NCBI RefSeq assembly: GCF_006439055.1
Contig: NZ_RCZC01000002.1
Coordinates: 915,220 to 979,219, forward strand
Source: Sphingomonas glacialis
GTDB lineage: Bacteria; Pseudomonadota; Alphaproteobacteria; Sphingomonadales; Sphingomonadaceae
DNA length: 64,000 bases
Direction of reading: 5' to 3'
Numbering within the stretch: the first letter of the stretch is position 1; each line of letters begins with the position of its first letter. Below are positions 55,816 to 64,000 of the stretch, in pieces. Below the pieces are notes generated by a model. The model was not told the DNA's origin. It did not search any database and worked only from the letters and a program-made list of their open reading frames with translations. Both the position numbers and the translations under genes were made by a program.

Positions 55816-57567
55816 TCAGGCGACCGCGCTCAACCGATCCTCGAACAGCACTTTCAGATCCTTTTTGAGGATCTTGCCATTGGCGTTGCGCGGCAGCGTG
55901 TCCGGAACGAAGCGGATCGCCACCGGCGTCTTGAAGATCGCGAGCCGCGCCCGCACCCACGCCTGCAGCTCGGCCTCGCTCGCGCTTGCGCCGGGGCGCA
56001 GATGCACCACCGCCGCCGGCTCCTCGCCGAGCGTGCGGTGCGGGATGCCGATCAGCGCGCAATCGGTCACCGCAGGATGCGCGTAGAGGACGTTCTCGAC
56101 CTCGGACGAATAGATGTTCTCGCCGCCGCGGATGATCATGTCCTTGGCGCGATCGACGATATAGAGGAACCCCTCGGCATCGAGCCGCGCGAGATCGCCC
56201 GTGCGCACCCAGCCATCGACGAAGGTCGCCGCGGTCGCCTCGGGCTTGTTCCAATAGCCCTTCACGATCATCGGCCCGCGCGCCCACAGTTCGCCGACTT
56301 CGCCGGTTGGCAGCTCGGTCGCGCCATCCTCGTCCATGATCTTGAGGTCGGCGACCGGCGCGGGCGGCCCCGCGCTGGTCGGGCGTGCGAGATAGTCCTC
56401 GCCGCCATGCCCGGTGACGGTCGCCATCGTCTCGGTCATCCCCCAGCCGTTCGACGGCAGCGCGCCGAATTCGGTGTAGATCCGCCGCACCAGTTCGGGA
56501 GCCGACGGCGCGCCGCCATAGGCGATCGCCTCGAGCGAGGAGAGATCGTAGGTCGCGCGGTCGGGATGTTCGAGGATCTGCCACGCGATCGTCGGGACGC
56601 CGCCTGTAACCTGCACCTTCTCGCGCTCGATCAGCTCCATCGCGCGGACGGTGTCCCATTTGCGCATGAAGACGAGCGTGTTGCCGAGCGCGACCGACAT
56701 CATCATCGTCGCGCTGCAGGCGGTGACGTGGAACATCGGGATCACGGTGAGGAAGGTCTTCGGCGCGGGCGCAGGCGGCGCCTCGCCGCGCCGCAGAAAC
56801 GCGCGCGCGCCGCCGAACGCCGAGGTCAGGATGTTGGTGGTCAGATTGCGATGCGTGCCGAGCGCGCCCTTGGGGTGGCCGGTCGTGCCGCTGGTGTAGA
56901 AGATCGTCGCATCGTCGTCGGTGTCGATCGCGACCGAGGGCAGATCGCGCTCGGGGAGCGATGCATAGCCGTTGGGCGGGCCGACGAGATCCTCGAGCCG
57001 GACCGCGTCAGCGCCGAGGGCTACCGAGGCGCGCGCGACGATCGTGGTTTCGACCGCGGGGAACGCCGCGCCCTCCGCCACCAGCCGCTGATAGCGCTCG
57101 TCATCGACGAACAGCATCCGGCAGCCCGAATCGGTGATGCCGTAGGCCAGCTCGCCCGCGGTCCACCACGCGTTGAGCGGCACGACGATCGCGCCGATGC
57201 TGGCAGCGGCGAAGAAGATCACCGGCCATTCGGGCAGATTGCGCATCGCCAGGCCGACGCGGTCACCCTTGCCGATCCCCATCTCGACCAGTGCGTGCGC
57301 AAGCGCCGCGACCGCGCGGAAATTGGCGTCGTAGCTGACGCGTTCGTCCTCATAGACGGTGAAGATGCGATCACCATGCGCGCGCGATGCCGCGATCAGC
57401 CAGGCGAGCGACGGCGGCGCATGCTTCCACACGCGAGTCGGGATGCCGCGGATCGGGATCGTCTCGATCTCGAACTTTCCGCCCGGCGTGACCAGCGCCG
57501 CATCGACCTGATCGAGCGTCATCTTGGGCCAGGTCGGATCGAGCGCGACGAGCGGTTCGATATCCAC
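55816..57567 (-). CDS. Acyl-CoA ligase, AMP-dependent (long/medium chain or CoA-activating)
   Basis: A 583-residue adenylating enzyme that activates a carboxylic acid to its CoA thioester. Motifs: FYTSGTTGHPKGALGTHRN (P-loop-like ATP site, near residue 196), GWGMTETMATVTGHG, and GWVRTGDLARLDAEGFLYIV then DRAKDMIIRGGENIYSSEVE with the final NANGKILKKDL carrying the catalytic lysine. The N-terminal extension before the domain is normal. I chose GTG 57567 with AGGAGAG upstream. It is divergent from the serine hydrolase. Together with the downstream beta-oxidation genes it points to lipid or aromatic acid catabolism; the acid is unknown. Confidence 0.93.
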   Translation of the reverse strand: MDIEPLVALDPTWPKMTLDQVDAALVTPGGKFEIETIPIRGIPTRVWKHAPPSLAWLIAASRAHGDRIFTVYEDERVSYDANFRAVAALAHALVEMGIGKGDRVGLAMRNLPEWPVIFFAAASIGAIVVPLNAWWTAGELAYGITDSGCRMLFVDDERYQRLVAEGAAFPAVETTIVARASVALGADAVRLEDLVGPPNGYASLPERDLPSVAIDTDDDATIFYTSGTTGHPKGALGTHRNLTTNILTSAFGGARAFLRRGEAPPAPAPKTFLTVIPMFHVTACSATMMMSVALGNTLVFMRKWDTVRAMELIEREKVQVTGGVPTIAWQILEHPDRATYDLSSLEAIAYGGAPSAPELVRRIYTEFGALPSNGWGMTETMATVTGHGGEDYLARPTSAGPPAPVADLKIMDEDGATELPTGEVGELWARGPMIVKGYWNKPEATAATFVDGWVRTGDLARLDAEGFLYIVDRAKDMIIRGGENIYSSEVENVLYAHPAVTDCALIGIPHRTLGEEPAAVVHLRPGASASEAELQAWVRARLAIFKTPVAIRFVPDTLPRNANGKILKKDLKVLFEDRLSAVA

Positions 57568-57704
57568 GATAGTCTCTCCTGAAAGCCCGTCGAGCACGCC
57601 CGAGTTGAAACTCGGGTTTGCCGCGGAACAGCATTTGCGCAAGGTTAGTGTTGATTCGCGCGCCACTCAAGGCAATAGGGTATTCTCGCTTTCGAACAGG
57701 GGGT

Positions 57705-58940
57705 ATGGAAACGCCGATGGCCGCAGACTTGCCCTCCCACACACGATTCGACTCAGGCCGGCTGGCGCGGATCGATGCGTTTCTCAAGGATCGCTATCTC
57801 GATTCGGGCAAATTGCCCAACGCGCAGCTGCTGATCGCGCGAGGCGGCGAGATCGTGCATTTCTCCTCGCAAGGCGCGGCGCGCGAGGGTGGCGGCGCGT
57901 CGATCGACGAGGGCTCGCTGTTCCGCATCGCCTCGATGACCAAGCCGATCACCTCGATCGCCTTCATGATGCTGGTCGAGGAGGGCAAAGTCGCGCTCGA
58001 TACGCCGGTCCATCACGTGCTGCCCGAGTTCAAGGATATCGGCGTCTATAATGGCGGCGGCGCGGGCGCGCCGTTCCAGACCCGGCCGACGAGCGAGCCG
58101 ATGCGGATGGTCGATCTGCTGCGTCATACGTCGGGGCTGACCTATGGCTTCCAGAACCGCTCGAACGTTGACGCGGCGTACCGCGAAGGGCGGATCGAGA
58201 ATTGGCATGGCGGGCTCGATCTCGACGGGTTCGTCGCGGCGCTCGGCCGGCTGCCGCTCGAATTCTCGCCGGGCACGGCATGGAATTACTCGGTCGCGAC
58301 CGACGTTCTCGGCGCGGTGGTCGCGCGCGTCTCGGGGCTGTCGCTGCCCGATTTCTTCGCGACCCGCATCTTCGCACCGCTCGGGATGCACGACACCTTC
58401 TTCGACGTGCCCGCCGACAAGATCGACCGGCTGACCGATTGCTACGCGCTCGCCGCTGGCAAGGGTCGCGTGCTCTACGATCGCGGCGAGGCGAGCGCCT
58501 GGAGCAAGCCGCCCAAGCTCGTCTCGGGCGGCGGCGGGCTCGTCTCGACCGCGCTGGATTATCATCGCTTCTGCACGATGCTGCTGAGCGGCGGCGAGCT
58601 GGAAGGCGCGCGGATCGTCGGGCGCAAGACGATCGAGCTGATGACGATGAACCACCTCCCCGGCGGCGCCGACCTCTCGCAAATGTCGAAATCGCTGTTC
58701 AGCGAGGCGGCGAATGCCGGCACCGGCTTCGGGCTCGGCTTTGCGGTCAATATCGATGTCGCGCGATCGATGATCCCGGGGTCGGTCGGCGAATATTATT
58801 GGGGCGGCATGTTCTCGACCGCCTTCTTCGTCGATCCGGTCGAGCGGCTGCACATGGTGTTCATGACGCAGGTCTCGCCGTCGAACGTCTATCCGATCCG
58901 ACGTGAGTTGAAGACGTTGATCTACAGTGCGTTGACCTAA
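57705..58940 (+). CDS. Serine hydrolase, class C beta-lactamase/EstB type
   Basis: A 411-residue serine hydrolase. SMTK (in FRIASMTKPITSIAFMMLVE, near residue 84) provides the nucleophile serine and lysine; YSV in WNYSVATDVLG is in the place of the second motif of class C beta-lactamases, which suits esterases such as EstB better than beta-lactamases. No signal peptide is visible, so a cytoplasmic esterase is likely. GGGGG lies just before ATG 57705. It is divergent from the acyl-CoA ligase and upstream of fadJ, which suggests release of acids from esters. Confidence 0.9.
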   Translation: METPMAADLPSHTRFDSGRLARIDAFLKDRYLDSGKLPNAQLLIARGGEIVHFSSQGAAREGGGASIDEGSLFRIASMTKPITSIAFMMLVEEGKVALDTPVHHVLPEFKDIGVYNGGGAGAPFQTRPTSEPMRMVDLLRHTSGLTYGFQNRSNVDAAYREGRIENWHGGLDLDGFVAALGRLPLEFSPGTAWNYSVATDVLGAVVARVSGLSLPDFFATRIFAPLGMHDTFFDVPADKIDRLTDCYALAAGKGRVLYDRGEASAWSKPPKLVSGGGGLVSTALDYHRFCTMLLSGGELEGARIVGRKTIELMTMNHLPGGADLSQMSKSLFSEAANAGTGFGLGFAVNIDVARSMIPGSVGEYYWGGMFSTAFFVDPVERLHMVFMTQVSPSNVYPIRRELKTLIYSALT

Positions 58941-58946
58941 CCCATC

Positions 58947-59040
58947 CGTCGTCCCGGCGCAGGCTGGGGCCGCTGGGTCGGGCGCGCGTCGCTGACGTCG
59001 CGGACCACCTCCAGCGGCCCCGGCCTGCGCCGGGGCGACG
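58947..59040. repeat. CGTCGCCCCGG palindromic element, copy 5
   Basis: A 94-base copy (left arm CGTCGTCCCGGCGCAGGCTG) between the serine hydrolase and the FadJ-type gene. Here the fadJ start has its own AGGAGAG site 11 bases beyond the element, so this copy looks neutral for translation. Confidence 0.93.
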
Positions 59041-59059
59041 TTCGTAGCAGGAGAGAAAA

Positions 59060-61093
59060 ATGACCGGCCCGATCACCACCGAACTCCACGACGACGTCCT
59101 TGTCATCATCTCGAACAACCCGCCGGTCAACGCGCTCGGCGCGGCCGTGCGGCAGGGGCTTGAGGCGGGGATCAAGCAAGGCCTCGCCAATCCGCAGGTC
59201 AAGGCGATGGTGATCCGCTGCGACGGCCGCACCTTCTTCGCCGGCGCCGACATCACCGAATTCGGCAAGCCGATGCAGGAGCCCGGCCTCCCCACCGTCG
59301 TCGACATGATCGAAGCGTCGGACAAGCCGGTCGTCGCCGCGATCCACGGCACCGCGCTCGGCGGCGGGTGCGAGGTTACGCTCGGCTGCCACTATCGCAT
59401 CGCCGTGCCGAGCGCGAAGATCGGCACGCCAGAGGTCAAGCTCGGCCTGCTCCCCGGTGCCGGCGGAACGCAGCGCATCCCGCGCATCGCCGGGGTCAAG
59501 CTTGCGCTCGAAATGACCGCCAAGGGTGACCCGATCCCGGCCAAGCTCGCGCTTTCGGCCGGTTTGATCGATAGGCTCGCGGGCGAGGACAGCCTCGTCG
59601 CCGACGCGATCGCCTTCGCGCGCGACATCGCCGACACCAAGCCCCTGCCCCGCGCCCGCGATAAGGTCGCGCAGGCCGACCCCGATGCCGTCGCCGCATT
59701 CAAGAAGGACAATGCCAAGCGCTTCCGCGGCTTCGAAGCGCCCGCCGCCAACATCGCCTGCGTCGAGAAAGCCGCCGACGGATCGAGCTTCGACGAGGGC
59801 ATCGCCTTCGAGCGCCAGGAATTCATGAAGCTGATGATGGGCGTGCAATCGGCAGCACAGCGCCACATCTTCTTCGCCGAGCGCCAGGCCGCCAAGATCG
59901 ACGGCATCGACCCCAAGATCGCGCTGCGCGAGATCAAGCGCGTCGGCGTCATCGGCGCGGGCACGATGGGCGGCGGCATCTCGATGAACTTCCTGTCGGC
60001 GGGCATTCCGGTGACGATCGTCGAGATGGCGCAGGACGCGCTCGATCGCGGCGCGGGCACGATCCGCAAGAATTACGAGGCATCCGCCGCCAAGGGCCGC
60101 CTGAAGCCCGAGCAGGTCGAGGCGGCGATGGGCGCGCTCAACCCGACGCTCGATTTCGAGGCGCTAGCCGAGTGCGATCTCATCATCGAGGCGGTGTATG
60201 AGAATATGGACGTGAAGAAGGACATCTTCACCCGCCTCGACGCGATCGCCAAGCCCGGCGCGATCCTCGCCTCGAACACCTCCTATCTCGACATCGATGA
60301 GATCGCCTCGGTCACCAAGCGGCCCGGCGATGTGGTCGGCATGCACTTCTTCTCGCCCGCCAACGTCATGAAGCTGCTCGAGGTCGTCCGCGGCGCGCAG
60401 ACCGAGGACGATGTGCTCGCGACCGTGATGGCGCTGTCGAAGACGATCAAGAAGGTCGCGGTGGTGGCAGGCGTGTGCGACGGGTTCATCGGCAACCGGA
60501 TGCTCAAGCCCCGTCAGGTCGAGGCGATGAAGCTGCTGATGGAAGGCGCCACGCCCGAACAGATCGACAAGGTGCATGTCGCGTTTGGCATGCCGATGGG
60601 GCCGTTCCAGATGAGCGACCTCGCCGGCGTCGATATCGGCTGGCACCGCGATCCCAATCGGATCGAGAACATCCGCGACGCGCTCGCCGCCGAAGGGCGC
60701 TGGGGGCAGAAGACCGCCAAGGGCTTCTACGATTATGACGAGAAGCGGAACCCGACGCCCAGCCCCCGCGTGGCCGAGATCATCGAGGATTTCCGCTCGA
60801 AATCGAACCTGCAGAAGCGCGAGATCAGCGACGAGGAGATCGTCGAGAAGACGCTCTACACGATGGTCAACGAAGGCGCGCTGATCCTCGAGGAGAAGAT
60901 GGCGCAGCGCGCGAGCGATATCGATGTGGTGTGGATCTACGGCTACGGATGGCCGGTCTATCGCGGCGGGCCGATGTTCTGGGCCGATACCGAGGGGCTG
61001 AAGACGATCGTCGCCGGGCTGGAGAAGCACGGCTTCGCCGTGGCGGAACTGCTCAAGTCGAAGGCGGAAAGCGGCGGCCGGTTCAATGGATGA
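59060..61093 (+). CDS. FadJ/FadB-type enoyl-CoA hydratase/3-hydroxyacyl-CoA dehydrogenase
   Basis: A 677-residue bifunctional beta-oxidation enzyme. Residues about 1-190 are the crotonase domain ([20 protein letters not shown] and [15 protein letters not shown] with the catalytic glutamate region). Residues about 294-480 are the NAD-binding dehydrogenase ([20 protein letters not shown]), followed by the C-terminal 3HCDH domains with CDGFIGNRM and GWGQ-like ends. Length fits the short bifunctional form without thiolase. AGGAGAG precedes the ATG. It sits in a set with amidase and two acyl-CoA dehydrogenases. Confidence 0.95.
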   Translation: MTGPITTELHDDVLVIISNNPPVNALGAAVRQGLEAGIKQGLANPQVKAMVIRCDGRTFFAGADITEFGKPMQEPGLPTVVDMIEASDKPVVAAIHGTALGGGCEVTLGCHYRIAVPSAKIGTPEVKLGLLPGAGGTQRIPRIAGVKLALEMTAKGDPIPAKLALSAGLIDRLAGEDSLVADAIAFARDIADTKPLPRARDKVAQADPDAVAAFKKDNAKRFRGFEAPAANIACVEKAADGSSFDEGIAFERQEFMKLMMGVQSAAQRHIFFAERQAAKIDGIDPKIALREIKRVGVIGAGTMGGGISMNFLSAGIPVTIVEMAQDALDRGAGTIRKNYEASAAKGRLKPEQVEAAMGALNPTLDFEALAECDLIIEAVYENMDVKKDIFTRLDAIAKPGAILASNTSYLDIDEIASVTKRPGDVVGMHFFSPANVMKLLEVVRGAQTEDDVLATVMALSKTIKKVAVVAGVCDGFIGNRMLKPRQVEAMKLLMEGATPEQIDKVHVAFGMPMGPFQMSDLAGVDIGWHRDPNRIENIRDALAAEGRWGQKTAKGFYDYDEKRNPTPSPRVAEIIEDFRSKSNLQKREISDEEIVEKTLYTMVNEGALILEEKMAQRASDIDVVWIYGYGWPVYRGGPMFWADTEGLKTIVAGLEKHGFAVAELLKSKAESGGRFNG

Positions 61094-61102
61094 GCAGACC
61101 GC

Positions 61103-61190
61103 CGTCGCCCCGGCGAAGGCCGGGGCCGCTGGGCGTGAGGCACCCGACCTGCACCACAACCGGCCGACCCCGGCCTCCGCTGGGGTGACG
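61103..61190. repeat. CGTCGCCCCGG palindromic element, copy 6
   Basis: An 88-base copy between fadJ and the amidase. Its right arm TGGGGTGACG ends three bases before the chosen amidase ATG, as if it provided the ribosome site. An ATG at 61086, if used, would translate the element in frame. Confidence 0.92.
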
Positions 61191-61193
61191 GTG

Positions 61194-62495
61194 ATGCGCA
61201 CCGCGCTCCAAACCGCCGCTGCGATTCGCGCGGGTGAAACCACCGCGATCGCCGAATGCGACGCCGCGATCGCCCGCATCGAAGCCGGCAACGGCGAGAT
61301 CAACGCCGTCGTCGTCCACGATTTCGACCGGGCGCGCGACGCCGCGCGCGCCATCGACGCCAGCCCGAAAGATGACCGCGCGCTCCTCGGCGTGCCGATG
61401 ACGGTCAAGGAAAGCTTCGACGTTGCCGGACTGGTGACGAGCTGGGGCTTCCCCGAACATGCCGACCACATCGCCACCGAAGACGCCGTCGCCGTCCAGC
61501 GCCTGAAAGCCGCCGGCGCCGTCATCCTCGGCAAGACCAACGTCCCCGTCGGCCTCGCCGACCTCCAATCCAACAACCCAATCTACGGCCGCACCCGCAA
61601 CCCGCACAATCATGACCGTGTCAGCGGCGGCTCGTCAGGCGGATCGGCGGCGGCGCTCGCCGCGGGCTTCGTGCCGCTCGAATTCGGCTCCGATATCGGC
61701 GGCTCGATCCGCGTGCCCGCAGCGTTCTGCGGCGTTTGGGGTCACAAGCCGACCTTCGGCATGCTCGACACCGACGGCCATTATTTCCCGCGCACGCGCG
61801 GCGCGGCGCTCAATCTCAGCGTGATCGGCCCACTCGCGCGCGATCCCGACGATCTCGCGCTCGCGCTCGATCTGACCGCGGACCTGCCGCTCCCGAAGCC
61901 AGCCGCCCGTGACACGAGCGACTGGCGGATCCTGCTCCTGCCGCAGCATCCCCTCGCCCCCGCCGCGCATCCGATCCGCAGCGCAGTGGAGGCGATCGGC
62001 GCAGCCTTCGCCGCCGCCGGCGCGACGGTCGCTTATGAAAGCGACCTCCTCCCCGATCTCGTCGAGCAGCACGCCGATTACATGCGCATCCTCGCGGTCG
62101 CGATGGCGCGCGGCCAGCCGCCCCGCGCCGGCCCGCCCTCAACGCCGATGCCGGTGCTGCTCGATCGCCAGGCCGAATGCCGCCGCGCGTGGCGCCGCCT
62201 GTTCCGCGACTATGACGCGGTGATCGCCCCCGCCTGGGGCACCACCGCGTTCGCGCACGACGACACGCCGATCGAAACGCGCGAGGCGTGGATCGACGGC
62301 GCGCCCAGCCCGTTCGGCGCGCAGATCGCCTATCCCGGCCTCGCCACCTTCCCGCTGCTGCCCGCCACCAGCGTCCCCGTCGGCACCGACCCCGACGGCC
62401 TACCGATCGGCGTGCAGGTGATCGCCGACCGTTACGCCGACCATACCGCCATCGCCGTCGCGCGCCTCGCGCACGACCTTACTCGGAGCCGATAG
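61194..62495 (+). CDS. Amidase (amidase signature family)
   Basis: A 433-residue hydrolase with the Ser-Ser-Lys catalytic triad. VPMTVKESFDVAG gives the lysine, GGSSGGSAAALAAGF the bridging and nucleophile serines, and DIGGSIRVPAAFCG the helix cap. Such enzymes cleave amides of many kinds. I chose ATG 61194 as the family-like start (RTALQTAAAIRAGETTAIAE); ATG 61086 overlaps the fadJ stop by eight bases but would begin with a repeat-encoded segment. The stop touches the ATG of the next gene. Link to acyl-CoA catabolism is inferred from position. Confidence 0.9.
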   Translation: MRTALQTAAAIRAGETTAIAECDAAIARIEAGNGEINAVVVHDFDRARDAARAIDASPKDDRALLGVPMTVKESFDVAGLVTSWGFPEHADHIATEDAVAVQRLKAAGAVILGKTNVPVGLADLQSNNPIYGRTRNPHNHDRVSGGSSGGSAAALAAGFVPLEFGSDIGGSIRVPAAFCGVWGHKPTFGMLDTDGHYFPRTRGAALNLSVIGPLARDPDDLALALDLTADLPLPKPAARDTSDWRILLLPQHPLAPAAHPIRSAVEAIGAAFAAAGATVAYESDLLPDLVEQHADYMRILAVAMARGQPPRAGPPSTPMPVLLDRQAECRRAWRRLFRDYDAVIAPAWGTTAFAHDDTPIETREAWIDGAPSPFGAQIAYPGLATFPLLPATSVPVGTDPDGLPIGVQVIADRYADHTAIAVARLAHDLTRSR

Positions 62496-63677
62496 ATGAC
62501 CCAGGATCTCGACACCTTCCGCAGCGAAACCCGCGCCTGGCTCGAAGCCAATTGCCCGCCCGAAATGCGCGAACCCGTGCGTTCCGAAAAGGACGCCAAT
62601 TGGGGCGGCCGCAACCCCGATTTCCAGCCCGGCCAGAAAGAATGGATGAACGCGATGGCGTCGCGCGGCTGGACCGTGCCCGACTGGCCCAAGGCCTATG
62701 GCGGCGGCGGCCTCAACCCTGCCGAGACCAAGATCCTGCGCGAAGAAATGGCCGCAATAAAGGCACGCAATCCGCTCAATTCGTTCGGCATCTCGATGCT
62801 CGGGCCGGCGTTGCTCAAATACGGCACTGAGGAGCAGAAGCTCGAGCATCTCACCAAGATCGCCCGCGGCGAGATCCGCTGGTGCCAGGGCTATTCGGAG
62901 CCCAATGCCGGCTCGGATCTCGCTAGCCTCGCCACCTCGGCCGAAGATGCCGGCGACCATTACATCGTCAACGGGCAGAAGGTGTGGACGTCGTACGCCG
63001 ACAAGGCCGACTGGATCTTCTGCCTCGTCCGCACCGACAAGAGCAGCAAGCAGGGCGGCATCAGTTTCGTATTGTTCGACATGGCGAGCGAAGGCGTCTC
63101 GACCAAGCCGATCCTGCTGATCTCGGGCTATTCGCCGTTCTGCGAAACCTTCATGGACAATGTGAAAGTGCCGAAGTCGCAGCGCATCCATGACGAGAAC
63201 AAGGGCTGGGACGTCGCGAAATATCTGCTCGGGCATGAGCGCGAGATGATCTCGGGCATGGGGCTCGCGTCGAGCGGCGGCAATCCGTTGCTCGACGGCG
63301 CGATCGCGACGATCGGGCTCGATGCCGAGGGTCGGCTGGCCGACCCGCTGCTGCGCGGCGCGATCGCTATGTTCGAGGTCCGCGCGAAAGCGTTCGGGTC
63401 GATGTCCGAGCGTTTCATCGACGAATTGAAGGCCGGCCGCGCGCACCCCGCCCAGCCTTCGATGATGAAATATTACGGTACCGAGCTCAACAAGAGCCGC
63501 CATGAGCTGATGATGGCGGCGGGCGGATCGGACGCGCTCGAATGGGAGAGCGAAGGCTCGCGCGGCGGCGCCGAGGCGCGCGCCTGGCTGCGCACCAAGG
63601 CCAATTCGATCGAGGGCGGGACGAGCGAGGTCCAGCTCAACATCATCGCCAAGCGCATCCTGGAATTGCCGGCGTAA
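62496..63677 (+). CDS. Acyl-CoA dehydrogenase
   Basis: A 393-residue FAD-dependent dehydrogenase that introduces the alpha-beta double bond in acyl-CoA thioesters. Motifs: WCQGYSEPNAGSDLASL, YIVNGQKVWTSYADKADW and the C-terminal IEGGTSEVQLNIIAKRILEL with the FAD/adenine site. The typical catalytic residue cannot be assigned from reading alone. The start ATG directly follows the amidase stop (TAGATG). The length fits the family, and a second acyl-CoA dehydrogenase follows, as in heterodimeric (steroid-type) enzymes, though this is only a possibility. Confidence 0.93.
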   Translation: MTQDLDTFRSETRAWLEANCPPEMREPVRSEKDANWGGRNPDFQPGQKEWMNAMASRGWTVPDWPKAYGGGGLNPAETKILREEMAAIKARNPLNSFGISMLGPALLKYGTEEQKLEHLTKIARGEIRWCQGYSEPNAGSDLASLATSAEDAGDHYIVNGQKVWTSYADKADWIFCLVRTDKSSKQGGISFVLFDMASEGVSTKPILLISGYSPFCETFMDNVKVPKSQRIHDENKGWDVAKYLLGHEREMISGMGLASSGGNPLLDGAIATIGLDAEGRLADPLLRGAIAMFEVRAKAFGSMSERFIDELKAGRAHPAQPSMMKYYGTELNKSRHELMMAAGGSDALEWESEGSRGGAEARAWLRTKANSIEGGTSEVQLNIIAKRILELPA

Positions 63678-63681
63678 GCAA

Positions 63682-63774
63682 CGTCGCCCCGGCGAAGGCC
63701 GGGGCCGCCGCGTTGCCGCGCGCAACGCCGCGAGTGCCCGTATCACAGCGGCCCCGGCCTTCGCCGGGGCGACG
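63682..63774. repeat. CGTCGCCCCGG palindromic element, copy 7
   Basis: A 93-base copy filling almost the whole space between the two acyl-CoA dehydrogenase genes. Its right arm GGGGCGACG is ten bases before the next ATG and, with GGAG at the join, is the only purine-rich stretch there. Confidence 0.94.
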
Positions 63775-63784
63775 GAGTTTAGAA

Positions 63785-64000
63785 ATGCCCCTCTATCTCA
63801 ACGAAGACCAAACCGCCCTGCAGGACACCATCCGCGATTTCGTCGCGGAGCAGGCCCCCGTCAGCCACATGCGGGGCTTGCGCGACAGCAAGGACGCCGC
63901 CGGCTTCAGCCGCGACCTCTGGAAAAACTTCGCCGAAATGGGCTTCACCGGCATCCTGATCGGCGAATCCGAAGGCGGGCTCGGCCTCGGCCATGTCGAG
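63785..64000 (+). CDS. Acyl-CoA dehydrogenase (N-terminal part, cut by window end)
   Basis: The first 72 codons of a second acyl-CoA dehydrogenase. It reads MPLYLNEDQTALQDTIRDFV, then LWKNFAEMGFTGILIGESEG and GGLGLGHVE, the usual N-terminal helical domain. The gene continues beyond the window. A role as partner of the preceding acyl-CoA dehydrogenase is likely from position and is inference. Confidence 0.9.
   Translation, partial: MPLYLNEDQTALQDTIRDFVAEQAPVSHMRGLRDSKDAAGFSRDLWKNFAEMGFTGILIGESEGGLGLGHVE

Noticed and set aside
54745..57582. A 945-codon plus-strand frame opposite the glycosyltransferase and acyl-CoA ligase
   Set aside because: Antisense to two real genes with catalytic motifs.

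Overview
The window is 64 kb of high-GC chromosome from an alphaproteobacterium, most likely a Sphingomonas-type sphingomonad. The basis is inference from gene content and order. A 14-subunit complex I operon runs into birA, coaX, rnj and a DUF1467 gene. The order zapA, 6S RNA, 5-formyl-THF cyclo-ligase, DUF2842 is typical of alphaproteobacteria. There is also a TonB-dependent receptor, and many short palindromic repeats of the kind common in sphingomonads. No insertion sequence, phage or CRISPR array was seen.

Layout. 0-4.1 kb: end of a TonB receptor, a sulfonate-type ABC binding protein and an FMN monooxygenase of the NtaA/SnaA/DszA type, a probable organosulfur scavenging cluster. 4.1-6.4 kb: chromate module (ChrB-type protein with a cysteine-free rhodanese domain, then ChrA). 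6.7-8.85 kb: an ATP-grasp (RimK-like) ligase with a membrane tail, translationally coupled to a TauE/SafE exporter. 8.85-14 kb: gene-poor accessory stretch with one small secreted protein, a LOV hybrid histidine kinase and about 1.3 kb of probable gene decay. 14-16.5 kb: carboxylesterase and diguanylate cyclase. 36.3 down to 16.6 kb (minus strand): nuoA-B-C-D-[SnoaL-like]-E-F-[secreted protein]-G-H-I-J-K-L-M-N-birA-coaX-rnj-DUF1467. Most starts and stops in it overlap as GTGA, ATGA or TGATG.

36.5-41.6 kb: a secreted protein, suhB, efp and a cell-wall group (L,D-transpeptidase, M23 peptidase, MepK-like peptidase), then a ParE/RelE toxin-antitoxin pair. 41.6-48.4 kb (minus strand): gap, MOSC, pgk, then class I aldolase, a membrane protein and thiE, with an MFS transporter and a TlpA-like thioredoxin on the plus strand between them. 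48.6-50.2 kb: small coiled-coil gene, zapA, 6S RNA, 5-FCL, DUF2842, followed by tRNA-Asp. 50.5-55.7 kb: AI-2E-type permease, glycerol kinase, CPBP protease, GT39-type glycosyltransferase. 55.8-64 kb: lipid catabolism genes (acyl-CoA ligase, serine hydrolase, FadJ-type enzyme, amidase, two acyl-CoA dehydrogenases, the last cut by the window end).

The most unusual theme is a family of about 90-bp inverted-repeat elements with arms like CGTCGCCCCGG / CCGGGGCGACG, seen at seven loci. One copy is read in frame inside birA and one forms the N-terminus of the MOSC protein. Several others end just before a start codon, where the arm may act as part of the translation start region. The two extra genes inside the complex I operon and the ATP-grasp/exporter pair are the best candidates for undescribed biology.
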